21,226 nucleotides of DNA from a virus, in IMG/VR virus record IMGVR_UViG_3300035127_000024, positions 1-21,226 of that record. One strand, given 5' to 3'. A program made the position numbers and the translations under genes. Below are positions 1-7,000 of this stretch, in pieces (position 1 is the stretch's first letter; the number at the start of each line of letters is the position of its first letter). Under the pieces are notes generated by a model that saw nothing but the letters and a program-made list of their open reading frames with translations, had not been told where the DNA came from and made no database searches.

Positions 1-41
1 ATTATACCAGTAGACCTCTCTGATCTAAAACTATGTCCTTT

Positions 42-72
42 AAAACCCTACTAACATAGGGTTTTTGTTTTT
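42..72 (+). terminator. Intrinsic terminator upstream of the integrase
   Basis: A 9-bp perfect stem (AAAACCCTA at 42-50 with TAGGGTTTT at 57-65) has a 6-nt loop and is followed by a T-rich tail (TGTTTTT). It ends plus-strand transcription entering from the left and insulates the integrase gene. The source of that transcription, a neighbouring phage gene or the host, is outside the window. Confidence 0.75.
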
Positions 73-80
73 AAAATACC

Positions 81-106
81 AAAAACGGTAAAAAAAACGG
101 TAAAAA
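81..106. repeat. Tandem pair of AAAAACGGTAAAA repeats upstream of int
   Basis: Two copies of AAAAACGGTAAAA (81-93 and 93-105) repeat with a 12-bp period just upstream of the integrase promoter. Short direct repeats here are typical of arm-type integrase or excisionase binding sites next to attP. That role is inference from position; no core att site can be shown from one window. Confidence 0.35.
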
Positions 107-119
107 CTCAAATAATTAT

Positions 120-127
120 TATATTTG
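120..127 (+). promoter_or_regulatory. -7 box of the integrase promoter
   Basis: TATATTTG fits the Bacteroidota -7 consensus TAnnTTTG and lies 32 bp before the integrase ATG. No TTTG is seen at the expected -33 distance, so the promoter may be weak or activator-dependent. The AAAAACGGTAAAA repeats lie where the -33 element should be, so integrase binding there could feed back on its own expression (inference). Confidence 0.5.
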
Positions 128-159
128 TGAAACTAAAACAAAACTAAACCCAAACAAAA

Positions 160-1290
160 ATGAACAACTACAGAAAAGCAAAACTACACAGACCAAAAAC
201 AGGTAATGATTGGTACGTTTATTACTCCATCTTAGAAGACGGACAATGGAAACAAAAAAAAGAAAGAAAAGGATTCTCTAAAATGAGAACCATAAGTGAA
301 AAAATAGATTTTGGCACCACTTTAGCCAATAATATTAATGAACATCTGGAGGCGGGTGCAGTTTCATTATCAAAAGAAAAAATTGAACTAGATAAAAAAA
401 AACAGGATTTTTTGTGGTGGTATGAAGAAGTGTTGAATTATGCCAAGGTTAAATTTAGTTACAATACATATGTTACAGTTAATATATGTTATAGTCGACT
501 AAAAAAATATAAAAAAGAAATAAAGGTTAGTGAAGTAACGCATAAATTTTTAGAGGATTATGAAGCTCACCTTTTAAAAACATGTACTACAAATACAGCC
601 GCAAATCATTTGACTCGGCTTCGGGTAGTTGTTAATAAATTAATAAAAGCAGGGGAGTTGGAGTATCATAAAAACCCGTTTATTAATTTTAAGATCAAAA
701 AGGCTCGAAGCTCAAAACCCAGATTAGGACCCCAGGAGATTGCAGCACTCGAAACAGCAACAAATTTAAGTGAGATTGAAGAGGTAGCCCGAGATATGTT
801 TCTTTTCTCCTACTATTGCGCTGGCATGAGATTTACTGATTTGTGTCTTTTAACACGTGCAAATGTGAAGGATGGGTACTTGGAGTATATTATGCACAAA
901 ACCAAAAAACCCCGAAAAGTTCTTTTGATCGAACCTGCACTAAATATTTTAAAAAAATACAACCAGTTAGGATTCATCTTCCCAACCAAGATAGATTTTG
1001 ACACTAAAAATCCGGCGACAATTCACAAAAGCATAAAATCTCGCAACGGCATTTTAAACATAGCACTACAAAGGGTCTGTAAAAAAATCGGAATCACTCC
1101 CGTTTCTTTTCACAGTACAAGAAAAAGCGTTGCCGATAGAGCTATCGCGTTAAACACAAACATGCATACACTCAAAGATTTATTGGGACACTCATCGGTA
1201 GCGATTACAGAAATATACACCCAAGACTCCTATCCGGAAAGAAGCGACGATGCCATGAGAAATATCTACGATAACAAAAAAGCCGGTTAG
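160..1290 (+). CDS. int: Tyrosine site-specific recombinase (phage integrase)
   Basis: This 376-residue protein catalyses integration of the phage DNA by strand exchange at att sites. It has the usual three-part layout: an N-terminal arm-binding-like region (about 1-75), a SAM-like core-binding helical domain (about 84-175, with an RLRVVVNKLIKAG helix) and a C-terminal catalytic domain (about 188-365). The catalytic residues are visible: Arg224 in AGMRFTD, a lysine around 247-249 in HKTKKPRK, His318 and Arg321 in FHSTRKS, His344 in LLGHSS and the nucleophile Tyr353 in TEIYTQD. The length and the LLGHSS-EIYTQ ending are typical of Bacteroidota phage and mobile-element integrases. It is the only plus-strand gene at this end and converges on the lysis genes, and its TAG overlaps the TAA of the opposing gene (shared bases 1287-1290). 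No excisionase is adjacent in the window. Confidence 0.95.
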   Translation: MNNYRKAKLHRPKTGNDWYVYYSILEDGQWKQKKERKGFSKMRTISEKIDFGTTLANNINEHLEAGAVSLSKEKIELDKKKQDFLWWYEEVLNYAKVKFSYNTYVTVNICYSRLKKYKKEIKVSEVTHKFLEDYEAHLLKTCTTNTAANHLTRLRVVVNKLIKAGELEYHKNPFINFKIKKARSSKPRLGPQEIAALETATNLSEIEEVARDMFLFSYYCAGMRFTDLCLLTRANVKDGYLEYIMHKTKKPRKVLLIEPALNILKKYNQLGFIFPTKIDFDTKNPATIHKSIKSRNGILNIALQRVCKKIGITPVSFHSTRKSVADRAIALNTNMHTLKDLLGHSSVAITEIYTQDSYPERSDDAMRNIYDNKKAG

Positions 1291-1805
1291 AACTTATTGA
1301 TATATTTCAATAAAAACCGCTTTAGTATAAAGAATAATACAATGATCCAAAACAAATAGCCGGATACAATGAAGAAGCTTCGCCAGGTTGTCAGGTGTTT
1401 CTTTTTACATTGTGCCGGCGTTTGTTTATAAACAAACTTTGTTCGCGTCTCCCTTACTTTATCCACATCAACCGGAGTACTCAACCCATCTAAATCATCT
1501 TCCAACTGAACTTTATCTCCTTTAGAAAATATTTTGAGCTTTGTACCTTTTTCATTCTTCACCTCCAGGTTAAACGCTTTTAAGCGGCCATATTCATCAC
1601 AAATATCCCTACAAGGATTGTCCACCATATACTTGAGAGTATCGTGAACTATAACAAATTCTTTTGTTGTGACCGAATCAATCCTTACGCTATCCTGTTT
1701 TACAATAACTTCAGGAGAAGACAATTCAGCGCAACGTTTTTTTGTGATGCAGGAAATAAGCAACAGAAAAGCACTAAAAAATATTATTTTTAAAAAATTA
1801 AACAT
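1287..1805 (-). CDS. Lipoprotein with C-terminal membrane anchor; candidate unimolecular spanin
   Basis: This 172-residue protein starts with a lipoprotein signal peptide (basic Lys6, hydrophobic 7-18, lipobox L-I-S-C with lipidated Cys19). It ends with a single hydrophobic helix (about 143-161) and a basic tail (KRFLLKYINKF). About 120 charged residues lie between, with further cysteines at 25, 65, 69 and 133. A lipidated N-terminus plus a C-terminal transmembrane helix is the architecture of unimolecular spanins such as phage T1 gp11, which span the periplasm and fuse inner and outer membranes in the last step of lysis. It is the last gene of the lysis cassette, after the endolysin and holin, which fits. 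A bidirectional terminator separates it from the holin gene and no clear promoter of its own is visible. The spanin role is inferred from topology and position, not from sequence homology. The alternative is an ordinary phage lipoprotein such as a superinfection-exclusion protein. Confidence 0.6.
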   Translation of the reverse strand: MFNFLKIIFFSAFLLLISCITKKRCAELSSPEVIVKQDSVRIDSVTTKEFVIVHDTLKYMVDNPCRDICDEYGRLKAFNLEVKNEKGTKLKIFSKGDKVQLEDDLDGLSTPVDVDKVRETRTKFVYKQTPAQCKKKHLTTWRSFFIVSGYLFWIIVLFFILKRFLLKYINKF

Positions 1806-1810
1806 TTAAA

Positions 1811-1824
1811 ATCAATTAATTGAT
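1811..1824. promoter_or_regulatory. Perfect 14-bp palindrome between the spanin gene and a plus-strand -7 box
   Basis: ATCAATTAATTGAT is a perfect inverted repeat 5 bp upstream of the spanin-like start codon and 9 bp upstream of the plus-strand TATATTTG box at 1834. The position suits an operator controlling the small RNA, the spanin gene or both. AT-rich palindromes of this size can also arise by chance. Confidence 0.3.
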
Positions 1825-1833
1825 GTTATTTAT

Positions 1834-1922
1834 TATATTTGCTGAACCATGTAAATGGTGTAGTTAGATCTGGGTGTTCTAGTGATAAAAAGCTCCTTTT
1901 TTAAAAGGGGCTTTTTATTTTT
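1834..1922 (+). ncRNA. Predicted small RNA 1 opposite the spanin leader (about 75 nt)
   Basis: A plus-strand -7 box (TATATTTG, 1834-1841) should start transcription near 1847. The RNA would begin with a 5-bp hairpin capped by a GUAA tetraloop (ACCAT 1846-1850, ATGGT 1855-1859) and end at the strong terminator at 1887-1922. No open reading frame of useful size lies on it. It would be antisense to the stretch between the holin and spanin genes and to the last bases of the holin gene. There is no TTTG -33 element; a palindrome occupies that position. It is a prediction from promoter, 5' hairpin and terminator only. Confidence 0.35.
1887..1922. terminator. Bidirectional intrinsic terminator after the holin gene
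   Basis: A 10-bp stem (AAAAAGCTCC at 1887-1896 with GGGGCTTTTT at 1907-1916, one G-T pair) has T runs on both sides (TTTTTATTTTT on the plus strand, TTTTTATC on the minus strand). It overlaps the holin stop codon. It can end the lysis transcript and the predicted plus-strand small RNA, and it may lower read-through into the spanin gene. Confidence 0.8.
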
Positions 1923-2247
1923 CTGTTTCTTCAATCTTTTCTTTTATCTCCTTCTGAGCTTTTCCCATAAAGAAAATAAGTATAGACTGACCCATATATC
2001 CAATGGTCACGAAAGAAAGCCCTAGCCAATCGCTTACCTTGTCCAGTTGTTTGATCTCATTTTTTATTAACAAAGCAATCACAACAACCACAACACTCAC
2101 AAGCATACTCAGGTATTCTTTCTTTATATAACTCATAAAGGAAAAGTCATTACCCTTGAGTTTATTGAGTTTGTTCATCTCAATTAAGTTATGTGCGACG
2201 ATCCCCAGAAGCCCCAATCCCAAAAGGACCATGTTTGAATAATTCAT
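1915..2247 (-). CDS. Holin, three transmembrane helices
   Basis: This 110-residue membrane protein has predicted helices at about 5-21, 46-62 (SMLVSVVVVVIALLI) and 75-93, a basic loop between the first two (NKLNKLKGN, YIKKEY) and a charged C-terminal tail (KAQKEIKEKIEETEK). Size, three helices and a charged cytoplasmic tail match class I holins, which form holes that release the endolysin to the cell wall. The gene lies directly downstream of the CHAP endolysin, which has no signal peptide and so needs a holin. A 132-bp gap separates them and carries the predicted plus-strand small RNA 2. No specific holin family is recognised by sequence. Confidence 0.65.
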   Translation of the reverse strand: MNYSNMVLLGLGLLGIVAHNLIEMNKLNKLKGNDFSFMSYIKKEYLSMLVSVVVVVIALLIKNEIKQLDKVSDWLGLSFVTIGYMGQSILIFFMGKAQKEIKEKIEETEK

Positions 2248-2252
2248 AACAT

Positions 2253-2283
2253 TTTGATTTATAGTTAATAATGCTTAATTTTG
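2253..2283 (+). promoter_or_regulatory. Consensus Bacteroidota promoter of small RNA 2
   Basis: TTTG at 2253-2256, a 19-bp spacer and TAATTTTG at 2276-2283 match the Bacteroidota vegetative promoter (TTTG, 19-21 bp, TAnnTTTG). It points away from the holin gene, whose start codon is only 6 bp from the TTTG. The only thing downstream before a terminator is the structured RNA region 2289-2388. It is the best-matching promoter in the window. Confidence 0.65.
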
Positions 2284-2288
2284 TGCAA

Positions 2289-2388
2289 CCACTTAATGAT
2301 CGACCCTTCATCGACACGGCAAGAGTGGTGGACTTGCCAGGCGACGTTAACGTTTTTCCCCGGTCCTGGTGGCCGGGGTTTATTTTTC
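2289..2388 (+). ncRNA. Predicted structured small RNA 2 opposite the endolysin-holin gap (about 100 nt)
   Basis: Transcription from the consensus promoter should start near 2289. The RNA begins with a possible 6-bp closing stem (ACCACT 2288-2293 with AGTGGT 2324-2329). It also contains an alternative hairpin GGCAAG (2318-2323) / CTTGCC (2333-2338) and ends with a GC-rich terminator (2358-2387). The two stems overlap slightly and could be exclusive states. The segment is clearly more GC-rich and more structured than its surroundings. It is antisense to the mRNA leader of the holin gene. No known RNA family is recognised, and no convincing small protein is encoded. Confidence 0.5.
2358..2387 (+). 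terminator. Intrinsic terminator of small RNA 2
   Basis: CCCCGG (2358-2363) pairs with CCGGGG (2373-2378) around a 9-nt loop and is followed by TTTATTTTT on the plus strand. On the minus strand the stem is followed by AAAAA, so it is directional. It should stop plus-strand RNA while letting late mRNA continue from endolysin to holin. It overlaps the last codons and stop of the endolysin gene. Confidence 0.75.
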
Positions 2389-2829
2389 CTTCACATGTAC
2401 GAATAGCACATTTTTATTCTCGCGGATACGTCTCATCACCTCTCCACCATTGCTCTGATTATACTTGCCGGTATTGCCTTCTATGGTTTCAAATTTTTCA
2501 CCGTCAAGCCACTTGACAAAAAGTCCTGTATGATCCCACCGGCCATCACCGTTCCAGTCAAAAAACACAATATCTCCTTCTTGCGGGGCCTCTACAATAC
2601 ATTTCTCTTTTTTAAAATGCTCCACCGCTGTCATACTTCCAGCAAAACCATTTAAAAACCCAATCTTTCCCAACGGTTTTCCGGCGCTTGCATAACACCA
2701 GCTAACAAACATTCCACACCAAGGAACACCATCAAAGCCGAACCACGCACCATATTTTGTTTTGTTGGTATTGGGAGGCATTTCGGTATAACCGATTTCC
2801 TGTTCTGCTATTTCTATAACTGTTCTCAT
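2380..2829 (-). CDS. CHAP-domain endolysin (peptidoglycan amidase or endopeptidase)
   Basis: This 149-residue protein is essentially one CHAP domain, a cysteine peptidase fold that cleaves peptidoglycan amide bonds. The nucleophile Cys38 is in VPWCGMFVSWC, the catalytic His100 is in GRWDHTGLF, and the polar third residue is likely Glu117 or Asn119 in TIEGNTG. The DWNGDGRWD segment (91-99) resembles a calcium-binding DxNxDG loop. There is no signal peptide and no wall-binding domain, usual for phages of Gram-negative hosts, so export depends on the holin. It starts 4 bp after the XhlA-like gene and is followed by the holin. The exact bond cut cannot be told from sequence. Confidence 0.88.
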   Translation of the reverse strand: MRTVIEIAEQEIGYTEMPPNTNKTKYGAWFGFDGVPWCGMFVSWCYASAGKPLGKIGFLNGFAGSMTAVEHFKKEKCIVEAPQEGDIVFFDWNGDGRWDHTGLFVKWLDGEKFETIEGNTGKYNQSNGGEVMRRIRENKNVLFVHVKEK

Positions 2830-2833
2830 TTTT

Positions 2834-3088
2834 TTATGATAAATGTTGCCTTATATATTCTACTATTCCCGCCAACCCTACCGCAGAAAGAGCTTTAACA
2901 ACAATAGAACTCTCCCGCGCTTTATCTTTTAATTTTTCAATGTCTTTTTGATGATTTTCTAGCGACTCCCCCGTTGCCTCTGATTTTGTTTTGATAATAG
3001 CAATATCTACCAATACTTGTTGCTGAAATTTATTGGAACTATCTGCATGCTTCTGGAGCATCTGCTTTATTTCGGTCAAATCATCCAT
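2834..3088 (-). CDS. XhlA-like lysis-associated protein
   Basis: This 84-residue protein has a heptad-rich helical N-terminal part (DLTEIKQMLQKHADSSN to KDIEKLKDKARE) and a short hydrophobic C-terminal segment (about 61-78). That is the layout of haemolysin XhlA-type proteins, membrane-bound partners of phage lysis genes. An upstream in-frame ATG at 3139 would overlap the preceding gene by 50 bp. The ATG at 3088 lies one base after that gene's stop (TAATATG) and gives a better-spaced start, so it was chosen. It sits immediately before the endolysin. The C-terminal helix is only weakly hydrophobic (one Glu), so membrane insertion is uncertain. Confidence 0.5.
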   Translation of the reverse strand: MDDLTEIKQMLQKHADSSNKFQQQVLVDIAIIKTKSEATGESLENHQKDIEKLKDKARESSIVVKALSAVGLAGIVEYIRQHLS

Positions 3089-3089
3089 A

Positions 3090-3428
3090 TTAATATTGCC
3101 ATTCTCCATCAACAAAACATGTAAATAAAATAGCTGCACCTCCCGAACCTAACGGGATTGCTGTATCAGCCGCTAATCCAACAATATTTTCTCCGGATTG
3201 AGGGAATATATCCATAACATTTGCCCCGTTGTTCCAGACTTTTTGCCTGGCCCCGGCTGTTGCCGCTTTTAATTTTACGCTGTCTCCTGCTGTCGCCACC
3301 GTAGTTACGTTATTGTCATAAACCGTAAGCTGCGTTGCGTTGGCTTGTCCACCTCCTGCGAAAGCAGTGATTCCGGTAGCCGTACCATTACTGGCAGAGG
3401 ATGACACTCCTATTAGTGTTGTTATCAT
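3090..3428 (-). CDS. Small virion protein, fibre or decoration-like
   Basis: This 112-residue protein is rich in Ala, Gly, Thr and Val with almost no charge, as in beta-rich virion appendages. The stretch NNGANVMDIFPQSGENIVGLA and the Trp-containing end (CFVDGEWQY) resemble small beta-barrel modules found at the tips of phage fibres and in capsid decoration proteins. That is recall of pattern, not a demonstrated homology. Its start overlaps the stop of the preceding gene (ATGA, 3425-3428), so the two are translationally coupled and probably work together. Between the tail genes and the lysis genes, it is most likely a receptor-binding or head-surface protein. Confidence 0.45.
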   Translation of the reverse strand: MITTLIGVSSSASNGTATGITAFAGGGQANATQLTVYDNNVTTVATAGDSVKLKAATAGARQKVWNNGANVMDIFPQSGENIVGLAADTAIPLGSGGAAILFTCFVDGEWQY

Positions 3429-3925
3429 CGCAGTATCGTTACTTGAATTAATGTTCCTGTGGCATTTGCGATCAGAGGATCAACAAGGCCATCCCTGTTT
3501 GTGTTGTAAGCGCTGTTTTTTCCGAAGGTGACAGGAGATCCATTAGGCAGCGTTTCACCATCAATCTCCCCCCACGCATATGGGCTTCCGCCACTGTCTA
3601 AAGGAGGGATGGCAACGCTTAACTCTCTTAAATGAAGGTCTTCAACGGGGATAACATTCGGGGTGGTGCCTGCACTTATGTCTGAAGAAAAAGCCGAATC
3701 AAGTTCAGCATATGTATCGCTTGTGACCCGGGTGACCCTTCTTAATTCGTTATTGGTAAGATCTGTCAGCCAGGAACCTGCACGCATTTCTGTCATAAAC
3801 AAAGTACTTGTTCCTACCACATATTTTCCTTCTGTTTTAATCGTACCGGTTTTGTTGGCGGATGCAGGGACTGCTGCCTTGGCGTTATTGATTGTATAGT
3901 AGAGAGTGTTTTTAGTATTTGCCAT
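3425..3925 (-). CDS. Virion structural protein of unknown function (fibre or appendage)
   Basis: This 166-residue protein has an N-terminal part (NTLYYTINNAKAAVPASANKTG) followed by a module (KYVVGTSTLFMTEMRAGSWL to VTRVTSDTYAELDSAF) that looks like a beta-rich repeat seen in phage structural proteins, where 'VxGxxTxFxxE...GxxL' precedes 'VxxVxSDTxAxL'. It is the first gene of the transcription unit read from the composite promoter at 3947-4012 and is coupled to the 112-residue gene after it. A role as a virion surface or fibre protein is inferred from composition and position. No enzyme motif is visible. Confidence 0.45.
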   Translation of the reverse strand: MANTKNTLYYTINNAKAAVPASANKTGTIKTEGKYVVGTSTLFMTEMRAGSWLTDLTNNELRRVTRVTSDTYAELDSAFSSDISAGTTPNVIPVEDLHLRELSVAIPPLDSGGSPYAWGEIDGETLPNGSPVTFGKNSAYNTNRDGLVDPLIANATGTLIQVTILR

Positions 3926-3941
3926 GATTGATAATTTTGCT

Positions 3942-4016
3942 CATAACAAATTTACCCCACATCACTTATTTAGAATAATTCTAAATAAAGTTGCTTTTCA
4001 TTTAGTTTGCAAGTTT
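3942..4016. repeat. 75-bp repeat, copy A (promoter-bearing)
   Basis: This 75-bp block matches 12812-12886 in the same orientation with about 6 mismatches. Four of them cluster in the 11-bp spacer between the palindrome and the -7 box. The repeat contains the whole composite late promoter and stops where the coding regions begin. Conservation outside the boxes suggests recent duplication or continuing recombination between the copies. Confidence 0.9.
3947..4012 (-). promoter_or_regulatory. Composite late promoter P3 for the fibre-lysis unit
   Basis: On the minus strand: TTGCAAA (4006-4012), 17 bp, a perfect 23-bp palindrome (3966-3988; half-site TTATTTAGAAT around a central base), 11 bp, and the -7 box TAAATTTG (3947-3954). 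Transcription should start near 3940, just before the ATG at 3925. The palindrome covers the place of the -33 element, so the promoter probably depends on, or is blocked by, a dimeric DNA-binding protein. The same arrangement with identical spacing occurs at 12817 and 17896. Confidence 0.7.
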
Positions 4017-4033
4017 TTAGAGAGTCCTCTAAA
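4016..4033. other. Hairpin downstream of the 1265-residue gene
   Basis: TTTAGAG and CTCTAAA form a perfect 7-bp stem with a 4-nt loop, 17 bp after the TAG of the tail gene and just upstream of promoter P3. There is no T run on the minus strand, so it is not a classic terminator. It may mark the 3' end of the tail mRNA. Confidence 0.3.
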
Positions 4034-4049
4034 GGCGTTTTACAGAAGG

Positions 4050-7000
4050 CTATCTGGAGTCCAGGTTATGATAATTCGACATGATATACCTCAAATTCAA
4101 CGCAAACAGCTTATTGTATTGCTGCGGGTTATACCTGAACTTCAGCAAAAACGTTCTGTCTCGCATAGGATCACCATTAATCAAAGGGAAGTTTACGTTA
4201 GGAGTGGTTTCATCCATTCTCACCGGGGCATACTGAACATTCTCGATGGTTGTAAAGTCGTCCTCTATCAGGTTGGATTGCTGGCCGTTTGAAGAGATTA
4301 TCTCGTACACAGCCCACTTATCATCCGAATCAACCTCTATAGACTGCAATATCTTAACATTCATAGGATTATCATTCAAAACCGTCCATACCTCCGAAGG
4401 GGTGAAAGACCCGTAGAACTCATTTTGAGAAGCATTGGTATTGTGAGTATACAAGCCTCCTGTTTTGAAAGAAATAAAATCAATCATATTACCCACCATC
4501 ATTTCTGGAGTAAAACTGTAAAATGTAGAGAAAAAATTATGCTTTTCATTAAATGCCAGGGTAAAAGTGGGAGATGCTAAAATATATTCACTAAACCGAA
4601 CATCATAACAACCATATAAATTAACCTTTGTAGCCGAACTATTAAAAGCCTTGAATTGATTGCTAATAAAGGTATCTTGTCCATACAACTTGCTTATAGG
4701 TGTAAGGCCATCTGTTGAAAGCCTCCAAATCACCCCTCTCCTTACATCAACTCCATATTTTGCATTTCCATAGACAGCAAAACTCTCGGGATAAACCCCG
4801 ATTCCATACTCACCATCGTAATACTTGGCTTGAGGTCGTAAAACGTTTTCAGAGGCCCCTACAGTTATATTACCTTGTAAATCATCATAAATAATCCTGC
4901 TTACCGGCACACTTGCGATCTTAAGCTCCTGGAACATATACAACTCCTGTTTATCCGCATAAAGTTTTTGTATGCTACCATAATTCTGATTATAAGTCTC
5001 ATAATTAGTATCATAGACAGAGCTCAAGCCATTAATAAACGTTTCCGGGATCAGGGCTTCTGAATAATAAACGGTAGTTGGCCTTAATATTCCTTTGTAT
5101 TCTCCCGCTATTATCTCTGACCGGTTGGGCCTTCCAAAATCAGGAGCAACAGAAGAGAAGAAGTTGGAAGCATTGGGCTTTTCAATCCAATAGGTAGCTC
5201 CTCCCGTTGCAGGAGGGGACAATAAATATCTATCATTAGTCCTGAAGGTGTCCCCTCCTATTATCGTTACCTTTGCAGGAGAGGTAATAAGACCTTGCGT
5301 ATTATTGCTTACATCCGCAGGAGACTCAATAACAGCATATTCCCCGATAACAATTGTATAAGGAGCTGAAACACTTACTCCTGTTATTTTTATCCTTACC
5401 TGACCTCCTGAATCCGGAGTATAATATACAAAATCACCAACCTGTCCACTATACGATATACTAGACACCAGCATAGCAATAGCATTACCGCTAGTGCTAG
5501 ATACTTGTGCTACGGTAATTGACTGGTCCTGTATGTTTCCTGTATGAAACCTACGGCCATTAGCATCAGTCTTTATTTTATAGCATTCCCCAATCTCATA
5601 GAGTATATCTGTAGCATTGGAAGAAGGATTAAATATTTCAACAAAAGATACTGTCGTTAATGTAAGGGGAGTATTGATTCCAACTCGCACATCCACATAT
5701 CCTGACCCAGAATTGTACAACAACACATCTTGTTCATTATATGGATACTCATCATCCGTTGCATTGGCAATAAACCTGATCCTGTCTCCTGTCTGATATC
5801 CATAGACTAAAGAAGTTAGGTTGGAGGTATTGTAATTATCCAATGTTGTTAAGTACACCCTTAATCCATCCGCAGCAGAAGGAGCAACCACCCCTCCTGT
5901 GGCAAGGTCAATGTATTCAATATTATCGGTAGGAAATTGAATGTATCGCCCCATCCCTTTATTGTGGCTCATCACTACCTGATAGTGAGAAAATCCTTCA
6001 GGAGGTGCATGATAAATACTTAAGGTAGGATATGTTGTCCATTGTATTTTTTTATAAGTTGATGGAGGAGTATAGTCAGATGAGTTCATGAAAGGCATAT
6101 ACAAAACAGAGCCGTAATAACCGTTTTCAAGACTATCGAACCGATAGTCTCTTATATTGGCTAACCCACTTCTGTTTCCTGCCTCATCGTAATACACAAT
6201 CCCCGTAGTATAAATACCTCCTCCTTTCAAATAAGATTCGACAGGAAATTTTTTATTTTGCTTTCCGGCATATACATTTTCCAGGGCTTCATAATTTATC
6301 GTCAACCTCACGTCTATTTCCACAGGGTCATACCCCTCAAAAATATTCCCATCGGCAAGCCGGTTATTGGGCAATAACTCTTGCGCTTTACTTTTCAATG
6401 GTACGTAATCAAAAAGCTTTGCGCTTTCGGCTGCATTCAAGGGAGCATAATTTCCCTGGTTATAAAAATCAAGAACATACGTTGAATTGTCGGGGATATT
6501 TAGCGCTTCTTTATCCAAATCGGCAATCAACACAAAATCCTCCGAAGACACTTCCTGGGCCGCGACCCTTATACGTGTGACTATACTATTACCTGTAGGA
6601 ACATAAATACGGATCAAATTATCCTGGGAAATAATATCCTCTTTTCCTCCCGTTGTAGTATTGGGAAATACATATTTACTTATTGGAGACCAAGCACTTA
6701 ATTCATAATCATCATAGCCAAACTGCACCTTGAACCGAAAGAGTTTTTTATACAGGTAATTAGTCCTTACATCCACAGAGTCAGGTTTAACCACCGTAAG
6801 GGAAGTTCCAGAGCTAACTATCCTTTGATAGGCATCTCCGGAAGACGCTAGTGCTGACGCATAAAAACTCAAAGTATCTCCTGTTGACATAGGAATATCA
6901 ATAGACAAAGAGATAGTCGCGTAATTAAGCATTTCCCACGTCCTGTTGTTAGGCAATATAGGATCGTTGGTTTGCGTATAACCATAGGTTACCGAATTAC

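Noticed and set aside
2271-2516. Plus-strand 81-residue frame in the holin-endolysin region
   Set aside because: It overlaps the structured RNA, passes through the terminator hairpin and into antisense of the endolysin; the translation has no recognisable domain. An RNA gene explains the promoter and terminator better.
3089-3139. Start of the XhlA-like gene at 3139, or a frameshift fusion with the preceding gene
   Set aside because: It would overlap the 112-residue gene by 50 bp. The ATG at 3088 directly after the stop gives the normal tight spacing seen through this operon, and no slippery sequence is present at the overlap.
3906-4292. Plus-strand 128-residue frame across promoter P3
   Set aside because: It overlaps the 3' end of the large tail gene and contains the palindrome and -7 box; its composition is that of antisense DNA.
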